Below the pieces are notes generated by a model that made no database searches, was not told where the DNA came from, and saw only the letters and a program-made list of their open reading frames with translations. Source: Crocinitomicaceae bacterium (GTDB lineage: Bacteria; Bacteroidota; Bacteroidia; Flavobacteriales_D; Crocinitomicaceae). From it: 64,000 nt of DNA. Each line of letters starts with the position of its first letter. The stretch's first letter is position 1. This document shows positions 32,840 through 40,254 of the stretch, one piece after another. The position numbers and the translations under genes were made by a program. The stretch is taken from assembly GCA_024643545.1 (NCBI GenBank), contig JAHEMR010000004.1:186001-250000 (forward strand), read 5' to 3'.

Positions 32840-33036
32840 TTTGCTAATGTGCTAGTTATCTATTGTGCTAATGTGCTAGTTATCTAATGTGCTAATGTGC
32901 TAGTTATCTAATGTGCTAGTTTGCTAATGTTCTAATGTGCTAGTGTGCTAGTTATCTAATCGGCTAGTTTGCTAGTTATCTAATGTGCTAGTTTGCTAAT
33001 GTGCTAATGTGCTAGTTTGCTAATGGTTCAATGATC
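32837..33036. repeat. Longest octamer-repeat array (25 units in perfect register)
   Basis: From the TAG stop codon of the purF-like gene, 25 consecutive 8-bp units follow without a single register slip. The commonest are TAATGTGC, TAGTTATC and TAGTTTGC, with variants such as TATTGTGC, TAATGTTC, TAGTGTGC and TAATCGGC. Almost every unit starts with TA and ends with C. Parts show a 24-bp higher-order block (TAATGTGC, TAATGTGC, TAGTTATC). There are no spacers of the CRISPR kind. Confidence 0.95.
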
Positions 33037-33040
33037 TTTT

Positions 33041-33054
33041 GCGCCAAGGTGGGG
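33041..33054. repeat. GC-rich motif at the array end
   Basis: GCGCCAAGGTGGGG, which in reverse complement resembles the TCCACC..GGCG motif at 27536-27549, lies directly after the 25-unit array and before the broken S23/IVP gene. Confidence 0.4.
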
Positions 33055-33113
33055 ATTTTAATGTTTCTTTGACGCGAGCAGAATAAATTTCAACTTCTTG
33101 CGTTCATTGTTTC

Positions 33114-33468
33114 ATGACTGATTCCAAGAACCCATTATTAAACAAATCATTTGACTTTGCGCTGTTAATTGTGTCGTTTTGTCAAGAGTTACAATCCCAA
33201 AGGAGTTTCAATTGCACATCAACTGTTAAAATCCGGAACGTCCGTTGGTGCAAATATTCGTGAAGCTCAGCACGCAGAATCTAGAGCGGATTTCATTCAT
33301 AAACTGAAAATTGCCTCCAAAGAATGCGAAGAAACGACCTATTGGCTTGAAATCTGTCAAGCAAGTTATTCCATGAATTGTGATGTACTCATTAACGAAT
33401 CGCAACAAATCGGCAAACTACTCAGTCGCATCATCTCAACAGCCAAACGGAATAAATCCCTAAACTAA
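33114..33468 (+). pseudogene. Frameshifted four-helix-bundle (S23/IVP) protein gene
   Basis: The ORF-track entry starting at 33169 is only the second part. An ATG at 33114 opens a frame reading LNKSFDFALLIVSFCQELQSQ, the usual helix-1 region of 23S rRNA-intervening-sequence (S23) four-helix-bundle proteins. The rest (IAHQLLKSGTSVGANIREA, ECEETTYWLEIC) is one frame over. The switch falls at CCCAAA (33196-33201), and removal of one C or A would join them into a normal ~117-residue protein. It is either a pseudogene, a slippage site or a sequencing error. It lies between octamer arrays of opposite orientation. Confidence 0.75.
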
Positions 33469-33479
33469 CCAGACTCCAA

Positions 33480-33590
33480 CTAGACCATTAGCAAATTAGC
33501 ACTCCGGCACGGCGGAAAGTCATTAGCACATTACACCATTAGCAAATTGGACGATTTGCACATTAGGTCATTAATACATTATCCCTATTT
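33480..33590. repeat. Octamer-type array in inverted orientation with GC-rich palindrome
   Basis: Read on the minus strand this contains units such as TAATGTAT, TAATGACC, TAATGTGC, CAATTTGC, TAATGGTG and TAATTTGC. The GC-rich palindrome TCCGGCACGGCGGA (33503-33516) is embedded between two of them. The orientation is opposite to the array at 32837-33036, so the S23/IVP remnant is bracketed by inverted arrays. Confidence 0.8.
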
Positions 33591-33602
33591 TTACAAAAAA
33601 AA

Positions 33603-33610
33603 TAAATTTG
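33603..33610 (+). promoter_or_regulatory. Possible -7 box TAAATTTG overlapping the waaA start
   Basis: This is a perfect TAnnTTTG whose last three bases are the TTG taken as start codon. A near match, TATTTTTA, lies about 15 nt further upstream and would leave room for a leader. Confidence 0.35.
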
Positions 33611-34807
33611 TCACTGATCTACTCCTTTTTTATTCAATGCTATGGCGTTTTGATTCATGTAGTTTCATGGTTCAATCCAAAGGCGAAGTCTTGGGTGGTG
33701 GGACGACAACAATGGGATGAAAAATTACGGACACAAATCCCGAAGAATCGAAAGGTGATATGGTTTCATTGTGCGTCGCTTGGGGAGTTCGACCAAGGAT
33801 TGCCATTGATGAAGTCCCTGAAGGAAGTGGATCCAAATTTATTTTTATTGGTGAGTTTCTTCTCTCCTTCTGGAATGGAACATTACCAAAAACGCGAGGC
33901 GATCGTTGATGCAGCTTGCTACCTCCCTTTGGATACACTTCAAAACGCTCGAACTTTTGTCCAAATCGTACAACCCGAAAAAGCCATATTTGTAAAGTAT
34001 GAATTCTGGCCGAATTTCCTACGAGCTTTAGATGAAATGACTATTGAAACGGTTGCTGTATCAGCTATTTTTCGTCCGACACAACTTTATTTTCGTTGGT
34101 ACGGTGCCTTTTTTAGAAGAGCATTGAAACGGATCCATCATTTTGATGTGCAAAACGAAGAAAGTGCTGAACTTTTGAAATCTATTGGCATTCAACAAAG
34201 CACTGTTTCCGGTGACATGCGTTACAAGCGAGTGGTTCAAGCAAAGGAAATGGCCATGGAGCATTCGAATGAACTTTTGGCGACCTTTACTACTGGAACG
34301 ACTACACTCATCATTGGAAGTTCATGGCAAAAAGAAGAAGGTATTGTTCGTGAGGCTCTCTCGGAGCTTGGAGCAACTAAACTGATCATAGCGCCACACG
34401 ATGTAAGTGAGCAACATATTTCATCCATTCAGACACAATTCCCAAATGCTTTGCGCTACACCCAGTTAACTTTTCCAAATGACGAAAGGAAACTATTCGA
34501 TTCACAAATTCTCATCATCGATTGCATTGGTCAATTAAGTTTGGCTTACCGCTACGCAACAATTGCTTTCATTGGTGGTGGCTTTACGGGAAATCTTCAT
34601 AATATTCTTGAACCTGCCGTTTACGGACTTCCGCTCCTGTTTGGTCCGAAACATCGAAAATTCCCAGAAGCAAAATTATTTCTTCAAAAAGGCTTTGCCT
34701 TAGAAGTAACAAATCCAAAAGATTTCTCTCAAGCCTTTAATGCATTACTTTCGAAGGTTACATCGCTTCGTCCGGAAATGGAAAAGTTTGTGCAAGCACA
34801 AGCGTGA
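33608..34807 (+). CDS. waaA: 3-deoxy-D-manno-octulosonic acid (Kdo) transferase
   Basis: WaaA/KdtA attaches Kdo to lipid A on the cytoplasmic side of the inner membrane. FNPKAKSWVVGRQQW, the catalytic-Glu motif CASLGEFDQG, VSFFSPSGMEHY, AIFVKYEFWPNFL, SGDMRYKRV and GGGFTGNLHNILEP all match the family, and the length is normal. No in-frame ATG exists near the start; the TTG at 33608 gives MSLIYSFF and fits the expected N-terminal length. However, this TTG also forms the end of a -7-like box, so the true start is uncertain. The octamer array follows right after the stop. Confidence 0.92.
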   Translation: MSLIYSFFIQCYGVLIHVVSWFNPKAKSWVVGRQQWDEKLRTQIPKNRKVIWFHCASLGEFDQGLPLMKSLKEVDPNLFLLVSFFSPSGMEHYQKREAIVDAACYLPLDTLQNARTFVQIVQPEKAIFVKYEFWPNFLRALDEMTIETVAVSAIFRPTQLYFRWYGAFFRRALKRIHHFDVQNEESAELLKSIGIQQSTVSGDMRYKRVVQAKEMAMEHSNELLATFTTGTTTLIIGSSWQKEEGIVREALSELGATKLIIAPHDVSEQHISSIQTQFPNALRYTQLTFPNDERKLFDSQILIIDCIGQLSLAYRYATIAFIGGGFTGNLHNILEPAVYGLPLLFGPKHRKFPEAKLFLQKGFALEVTNPKDFSQAFNALLSKVTSLRPEMEKFVQAQA

Positions 34808-34927
34808 TTGGTTACTAAAGTGCTAATGGACTAATGTGCTAATGTGCTCGTTTTCTCGTTTACAAGTTATTATATCCTTTGACGAAAGGTCAATAGCAAA
34901 CTTGCACATTGATTAATGAGCAAGTTA
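34808..34927. repeat. Octamer-repeat arrays between waaA and the convergent outer-membrane gene
   Basis: After the waaA stop, eight units in register run to 34871 (TTGGTTAC, TAAAGTGC, TAATGGAC, TAATGTGC twice, TCGTTTTC, TCGTTTAC, AAGTTATT). From the other side, the TAA stop of the minus-strand gene at 34925 opens minus-strand units TAACTTGC, TCATTAAT, CAATGTGC and AAGTTTGC. No conventional terminator was found between these convergent genes. Confidence 0.85.
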
Positions 34928-35686
34928 ATTATAATAATAATCCTTCGGCTTCTTCGAGTAAAAAGGGATGTACCAACCAACGCGTATTCCTGTCTGAAGA
35001 TCGAGGCGCATGGCAGTGGACACGGGAATGTCCGGTTGGTCGTAGTTGATGGTTCGACGATTATACGTCAGACCTTGTTGGCAGTAAATTCCTGCATAAA
35101 AATTGAGCGGTCCACCATTATTAAGGAAAGAATAACCTATGAATTGGTGAAAATTAATGCCGGTAGTCATTCGGTCATAACCACGTTTATAGGTTAATTC
35201 GATTTGTGGAACCACTTGATCGTTGGTTTCAATGCGTAAATGATGCAACAAGTATCCTGCTCCTGCGTGAACAAGGATTCCTGAATTGGCATTTTTCTTA
35301 CCCGTTGGAAATAAACGTCCAATGCTGAAGTTTGCGTTGAAGCCACGTGGATAAACAAGAACTGTTGCCTTCGTGCCATTAACATCTGTAATATTTCCCT
35401 TGTCATCTAATAGGTGATCGAAGATTCCACTCATTTTCACTTGATTTCCAAAAATAAAATTGGCATCTACACCAAAATACCATTGGCTTTGTAATTTATA
35501 TCCGGCGGAAAATCCCAGGTTATTCAAGTATCCGTAGCGTGCCAATAAATCTCCTCCAGGTAGGTTTCCTCCCCAATGTATTCCAACTAAAGGAGTACTG
35601 ATGGATTCATTTTTTACTTCACCTTGCGCGTTTGCGAAAAAACGAAGCGAAAACATAAGCAAAAAAAGAAATGATCGAAGTTCCAT
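34925..35686 (-). CDS. Predicted outer-membrane protein at the end of the wza-wzc unit
   Basis: A signal peptide (...RFFANAQ) is followed by a beta-barrel-like pattern: SAGYKLQSQWYFGVDANFIFG, HAGAGYLLHHLRIE and NFYAGIYCQQGLTYN. This resembles Bacteroidetes porin-like or PorT-like barrels, but the ligand is unknown. It begins 6 nt after the wzc-like stop, so it is probably co-expressed with the capsule export genes and could be an outer-membrane component of that system. That role is inference from position. Its stop codon merges with an octamer array. Confidence 0.65.
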   Translation of the reverse strand: MELRSFLFLLMFSLRFFANAQGEVKNESISTPLVGIHWGGNLPGGDLLARYGYLNNLGFSAGYKLQSQWYFGVDANFIFGNQVKMSGIFDHLLDDKGNITDVNGTKATVLVYPRGFNANFSIGRLFPTGKKNANSGILVHAGAGYLLHHLRIETNDQVVPQIELTYKRGYDRMTTGINFHQFIGYSFLNNGGPLNFYAGIYCQQGLTYNRRTINYDQPDIPVSTAMRLDLQTGIRVGWYIPFYSKKPKDYYYN

Positions 35687-35692
35687 GAGTGT

Positions 35693-38185
35693 TTATTTCT
35701 TTTTCAGAAAAATGCGCAAAAAGGGAAAATATCGCTCGATGCGATTTCTCCATTTACGCTTATTTTTAGATGGTTTATCAAAATACTCATTTCCGCTAGA
35801 TCCATAACCGTAGCCATAGCCATATCCGTAGCCGTAACCATATCCGTAGCCATAGCCAGCTCCATAACCATAGCCATAACCATAACCTTTCCCAGTAAGA
35901 TCTGTAGCGTTCACTAAAACGGCCATGTTAGGCATTTTCTTTTCGTGATAAAGACTTGCTGGTATACTTAACATTCTACGGTCTAAGTGTTCAGCTCTTG
36001 CAACATAAACGACAATATCTGAATATTTATGAACATGTAAAGAATCTGCAACCAAAGCTACCGGGGCAGTGTCTAGGATAACATAATCATACTGAGATTT
36101 TGCAATTTCAATTAACTCTGCCAAACGTGGTCTTAGTAATAATTCAGATGGATTCGGAGGGATATCACCGGAAATAATGTAATCTAAATTCTGATTTCCT
36201 TGATCATGAATGACGATATCATCAAACGTTAAATCTTCTTTTACGATATAATTTGTTACCCCGACAGTTTTAACAACATCCACATATCGCGCAATTTTCG
36301 GAGCACGCAAATCCAAGCCTATCACAACAACTTTCTTATCACTATGCGAAAGCGTATGCCCAATATTGATGGAAATAAATGTCTTACCCTCACCTGCAAT
36401 AGAAGAGGTTACCATAATAACTTTCGAGCCCTTTTTATCATTATCTAATAAAAAAGTTAAGTTTGTTCGAATCATTCGGAATGCTTCAGCAATATGTGTT
36501 CGCGCATTTTTTGTAGCCACAATCGTTCGTCCACTTTCATCCCCTTTAGGAACCTCTCCAATTGCTGGGATTTTAAATTTGATTAAATCGTGAAGGCCAT
36601 GAACTTTACTGTCCAATAAATATTTTAGGTAAATGATACCAAATGGCACTAAAAGTCCAATTACAACTGCAAAAATGTAGTATTTCTTACGGTTTGGCTC
36701 TGTAGGTAAACCATTGCTACTTGCCTCATAGATGATTTTTGTATTTCCAATAGAGGAAGCTGTCTTTATTTCATTTTCCTCACGTTTTTGCAACAAGAAA
36801 ATATACAATGTTTCTTTGATTTCTTGTTGTCGTTCTATATTCCTAAACTCACGTTCGTAACCAGGAACTGAAGCAATTTTATCTTTATAACGGTTATCGA
36901 CTACATTTAATGAATTCAAGGTAATTTTCAAACGAGATTTATTCGATTTCAACCCTTCATCAATGGAATGGCGTAAACCAATTAGTTGATCATCAATTTT
37001 TTGAACGGTTGGATTTTTAATACTAGAATTCTTCATTAAGCGTTGACGATCCAACAAGAGTTTATTGTACTGAGTAGTCATCGCCACGATAGAACCGTCT
37101 TCAAAGCCGAGATTCGATGGCAATAATTCCGTATAATCTTGGTGCTTCTGAAGGTATTCTTGCAGGTAATCATTCAAACTTAATTGTACAGAAGTCTGAA
37201 TAATACTCTCCTCTGTGGCACTTTGTTTGGCAACAAATTCCCCACCTTGAGTTGCTACATCAACAATATTGTGTTTTGTTTTAAATGCTTCTACGTCCTT
37301 TTCTACAGCTGATAATTCTTCAGTAATGTAGGCCATTCTGTCATTTATAAAAGCACTTGTATTTCGGGCGATTTCATTTTTATCATAAATGCTTTGAGCT
37401 TCATGCTCTGTAATGAGGGCAGAGATAATGTCATTATTTTTCTCAATTACCGGCCCGTCGTATGAAATAGAAATTAAATCTGAAAACTTATCAACGCGTT
37501 CTAAGATAATATCAGCACCCAATTTTGATGTGGCATCTTTGATTGGCTCTAGATAGACGATGTATTCATTTCCTATTGTTGATGCATTAAAATTGGTGTT
37601 TTTGACAAATGATATTAGTCCAATTTTAGTCGCTATCGGAGTGTTAAATGTATGTGAACCTAAATATGTGCTTTCATCAATGTGAAGTTCAAATCGCATT
37701 GACGAAATTACTTTTAATTGAAAACTAGCACTTTTGTCAAAAAGTAAGCTGTCATTTCTAACAGACTCTAATGTGAAAGGTGTGTTTTTGTATAACTCTG
37801 ATTTTTTAATGCCAGCATTTTGTCCAACCAATAAATACCTGCGATTTAAATTAAGTTTTCTAACAACACTATTCAGAATTGCCGGTGTTTTAAATAATGC
37901 GATTTCATTCTCTAATTTCGTGCTTTTTTCAGTTAATCCAAGGTCTTGAAATGCTGAAAGTCCTTTTAATACATCGTCTTCTTGATTCTGTATTAAAATG
38001 GTTGCTGTTGATTTATAAATTGGTGTAGAATACCTCAATAAAGTGTAGGCAACAAAAACAGAAATGAATACTCCCACAACGAACCACAACCAATAATGTA
38101 GGTAACGATCTATAAGTTCCCGTACATTTATCTTTGGCTCAGGAGCGTCTTGTTGATCCTGCTTTTGGTTATAATCCTCTTGCAT
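35693..38185 (-). CDS. Wzc-like polysaccharide co-polymerase / tyrosine autokinase
   Basis: This inner-membrane protein controls polysaccharide chain length and export. An N-terminal Wzz segment has a TM near residues 32-52 and a second TM lies near 500 (YIFAVVIGLLVPFGIIYL). Between them is a long periplasmic coiled coil. The C-terminal BY-kinase domain has Walker A SIAGEGKTFISIN, Walker A' VVVIGLDLRAP and Walker B YDYVILDTAPV. The Tyr cluster is extreme: nine Tyr-Gly pairs, an Ala-Gly, then four more Tyr-Gly pairs. After it comes a basic tail (KNKRKWRNR). Its ATG shares a base with the wza-like stop. Confidence 0.92.
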   Translation of the reverse strand: MQEDYNQKQDQQDAPEPKINVRELIDRYLHYWLWFVVGVFISVFVAYTLLRYSTPIYKSTATILIQNQEDDVLKGLSAFQDLGLTEKSTKLENEIALFKTPAILNSVVRKLNLNRRYLLVGQNAGIKKSELYKNTPFTLESVRNDSLLFDKSASFQLKVISSMRFELHIDESTYLGSHTFNTPIATKIGLISFVKNTNFNASTIGNEYIVYLEPIKDATSKLGADIILERVDKFSDLISISYDGPVIEKNNDIISALITEHEAQSIYDKNEIARNTSAFINDRMAYITEELSAVEKDVEAFKTKHNIVDVATQGGEFVAKQSATEESIIQTSVQLSLNDYLQEYLQKHQDYTELLPSNLGFEDGSIVAMTTQYNKLLLDRQRLMKNSSIKNPTVQKIDDQLIGLRHSIDEGLKSNKSRLKITLNSLNVVDNRYKDKIASVPGYEREFRNIERQQEIKETLYIFLLQKREENEIKTASSIGNTKIIYEASSNGLPTEPNRKKYYIFAVVIGLLVPFGIIYLKYLLDSKVHGLHDLIKFKIPAIGEVPKGDESGRTIVATKNARTHIAEAFRMIRTNLTFLLDNDKKGSKVIMVTSSIAGEGKTFISINIGHTLSHSDKKVVVIGLDLRAPKIARYVDVVKTVGVTNYIVKEDLTFDDIVIHDQGNQNLDYIISGDIPPNPSELLLRPRLAELIEIAKSQYDYVILDTAPVALVADSLHVHKYSDIVVYVARAEHLDRRMLSIPASLYHEKKMPNMAVLVNATDLTGKGYGYGYGYGAGYGYGYGYGYGYGYGYGYGSSGNEYFDKPSKNKRKWRNRIERYFPFLRIFLKKK
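35804..35887. repeat. Hexanucleotide tract encoding the Tyr-Gly tail
   Basis: An 84-bp in-frame tract of degenerate 6-bp units (Tyr codon plus Gly codon) encodes 13 Tyr, interrupted once by an Ala codon. Tyr and Gly codons alternate between synonyms, so it is not a perfect microsatellite, but unit gain or loss would keep the frame. Confidence 0.9.
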
Positions 38186-38979
38186 TATTTTGTAAGGGTA
38201 ATGAGTGTGAACATAGATAGGAAAATAGATACTAACGTTGTCCCTAGCTGCGTATAAGTCTGAAAGTTCGTTCCTTGGAAATTTGCTGTGAAATTTGGCT
38301 CAACGTATATGACATCATTTTGACAAATGTAAAATGCTGGAGAGTTATAGATACTTTTATTAGTTAAATCGAGGCGATATTCGATGCGTTGGCCATTAAT
38401 TTCACGAAGAACCAAAACATTATTACGTAGTCCTGTAATTTGTAAATCTCCCGCCTTTCCAATAGCTTCCAATATAGTCATTCGTTCTGTAGTAACCAGG
38501 TGAATTCCTGGGGATTTTACTTGCCCTAAAACCGTGAATTTAAAATTCTTAATCTCAATATTCACTACCGGATTAGCAACATATTGTGCCAGTTGCTCCT
38601 GTAAATACTTCACTGCTTCCAAACGTGTCTTTCCGGCCAAATGCACGAATCCTAGCACAGGGAAATTTATATTACCATTAATATCAATTAGATACGAAAT
38701 TCCATTTAGCAATTGTAAATTCTGACCATTACTATTTGCACTGCTCGTAGAATAAAATTGAAAAGGTGCTAAAGCCTCTTGATCGGCGCCTCCGACTAAA
38801 ATACTTAATTGATCGTCAACACGCAAAATGGGTGAATACGTATTTTTCACTGCTTGGATTGTGTCGGTGCTTGGGTTATGAACATACACCAATCGTTCGC
38901 GCACCTTACAAGAAGTGAAGCAAGCGATTATTAAAAAAATACCTGCAAACAACTTTGCGCGTATGATGATTTTTTTCAT
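38185..38979 (-). CDS. Wza-like polysaccharide export lipoprotein
   Basis: The protein has a lipoprotein signal with lipobox FTSC (Cys near residue 24). A Poly_export domain follows (SPILRVDDQLSILVGG, INFPVLGFVHLAGKTRLEAVKYLQE in parts), then an SLBB domain (FTVLGQVKSPGIHLV, TILEAIGKAGDLQITG). The C-terminal hydrophobic helix (TTLVSIFLSMFTLITL) corresponds to the outer-membrane-spanning helix of Wza. It would form the outer-membrane channel for the polysaccharide working with the Wzc-like kinase immediately downstream. A TAATCCGGATTA palindrome lies upstream. Confidence 0.9.
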   Translation of the reverse strand: MKKIIIRAKLFAGIFLIIACFTSCKVRERLVYVHNPSTDTIQAVKNTYSPILRVDDQLSILVGGADQEALAPFQFYSTSSANSNGQNLQLLNGISYLIDINGNINFPVLGFVHLAGKTRLEAVKYLQEQLAQYVANPVVNIEIKNFKFTVLGQVKSPGIHLVTTERMTILEAIGKAGDLQITGLRNNVLVLREINGQRIEYRLDLTNKSIYNSPAFYICQNDVIYVEPNFTANFQGTNFQTYTQLGTTLVSIFLSMFTLITLTK

Positions 38980-39025
38980 TGATTAAGATGATGAGGTAAA
39001 GTTAAGAAATACTTAGTGAATGAAC

Positions 39026-39037
39026 TAATCCGGATTA
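39026..39037. promoter_or_regulatory. Candidate operator TAATCCGGATTA upstream of the wza-like gene
   Basis: This perfect 12-bp palindrome lies about 20 nt upstream of a near-consensus -7 box (TAACTTTA, minus strand), at the place of the -33 element. It shares the TAATC/GATTA half-sites with the palindrome at 41711-41722. Confidence 0.35.
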
Positions 39038-39066
39038 AGTAGGATTTCCATATTGTATATGACCGA

Positions 39067-40143
39067 TTAAACACCGTTATTCGGCAATTTCATTCTCAGC
39101 TTGTGTAGGGTTACGGCTAAAATCAGACTGATAAAAATCAAGACTAAAATGGATAATTTATGATTGCAGGATTCTGTAACAAATCCCATTATTAAAAGAA
39201 TAAATGCATTTAAGGAGACAATAATTAATGCCGTTTTTCGATGCGTAAGTTTAAAATAATCCAAAATAACATGGTGGATATGTGTTCGATCTGGAGTAAA
39301 TGGATTTCGACCATTTTGTATACGAATAACAAATACGCGAATTGAATCGAATACTGGCATATAAAGTGCAGAAATTATCAATAAAGGTAAATTCGAAATG
39401 TACTTCATATTTATATTCACATGGTAATCTTTCGAAAGAATATTAATAACGATTGCGGCTATGAGAAAACCAATAAATAAACTTCCAGTGTCTCCTAAGA
39501 AAATTCTCTTATCCTTCGAGACGTTGTACCTCAAAAAGGCGACAAAGGCGCCAACCATTGAAAGACAAACAGCCATCATCATGTAATCCTCTAGTGTAAA
39601 GTAGGTAATGGCAAAAAAAGTAAAGAATAAAGCCCCTAAAGAAGATGCTAATCCATCGATTCCATCAATGAGATTAAAAGCATTGATGTAAAACACAACC
39701 ACCAAGAATGACAAAGGAATGCAAACCCAAAAAGCAATTTCATGTATGCCTAAAAAACCATGAAGATTGGTAATTTGAAAATCGGGAGACAAGAATAACA
39801 TCGTTGTTGCGATTACTTGCATCAAGATTTTATTCCATGGACTAGTCCCAGTCATATCATCCTTGAGTCCGGTAAAAAAGATCACCAAGCATGAAGGAAT
39901 TAAAAACACTGCCCGAGAAGTCACGAAGAATTGTTCAGAGAGGCTTAAACTTATAATTAAAATGATAAAAAAGGTCACTCCCCCAAAACTTGGTACATGT
40001 TGGGAATGCGAACTGCGTCCTGATAATTTCTCGTAAAGTTTCTTCAATTTGACCACTTGAATAATAACCGGAGTTACAAAGTACATGACCATGAAACTGG
40101 AAACAAAAAAGAAAGCTAATAAAAAAAGTAAATAGATGTTCAT
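39067..40143 (-). CDS. WecA/MraY-family UDP-sugar:undecaprenyl-phosphate sugar-1-phosphate transferase
   Basis: This integral membrane enzyme (about 10-11 TM segments) starts glycan assembly by transferring a sugar phosphate, usually GlcNAc-1-P, to undecaprenyl phosphate. The family motifs are SSHSQHVPSFGG, FTGLKDDMTGTSP, NLIDGIDGLASS, LGDTGSLFIGF and the WecA-type RTHIHHVILD. The HIHH motif favours a WecA/TagO-like over an MraY role. It lies between the regulator-like kelch gene and the wza-like gene and probably initiates synthesis of the polymer encoded by this locus. A perfect -7 box lies in an inverted repeat upstream. Confidence 0.9.
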   Translation of the reverse strand: MNIYLLFLLAFFFVSSFMVMYFVTPVIIQVVKLKKLYEKLSGRSSHSQHVPSFGGVTFFIILIISLSLSEQFFVTSRAVFLIPSCLVIFFTGLKDDMTGTSPWNKILMQVIATTMLFLSPDFQITNLHGFLGIHEIAFWVCIPLSFLVVVFYINAFNLIDGIDGLASSLGALFFTFFAITYFTLEDYMMMAVCLSMVGAFVAFLRYNVSKDKRIFLGDTGSLFIGFLIAAIVINILSKDYHVNINMKYISNLPLLIISALYMPVFDSIRVFVIRIQNGRNPFTPDRTHIHHVILDYFKLTHRKTALIIVSLNAFILLIMGFVTESCNHKLSILVLIFISLILAVTLHKLRMKLPNNGV

Positions 40144-40157
40144 TCTTTATGAAAACG

Positions 40158-40195
40158 CTAATTGGTTACAAAAGTAGCTTCCAAAAACCAATCAG
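40158..40195. promoter_or_regulatory. wecA-like promoter within an inverted repeat
   Basis: The minus-strand -7 box TACTTTTG (40169-40176) lies between the arms of a 10-bp inverted repeat (CTAATTGGTT / AACCAATCAG, one mismatch). A regulator binding both arms, or an RNA hairpin, would directly affect initiation. Confidence 0.4.
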
Positions 40196-40254
40196 TTCAT
40201 TTTTTTTAATAATCTGTTAAAATTAAATAAAAATAATAGTGTTCTAAAAATTGA

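Noticed and set aside
32837-33036. Array as a CRISPR
   Set aside because: Units are 8 bp with no unique spacers and no cas genes nearby; repeats are also spread over many spacers.
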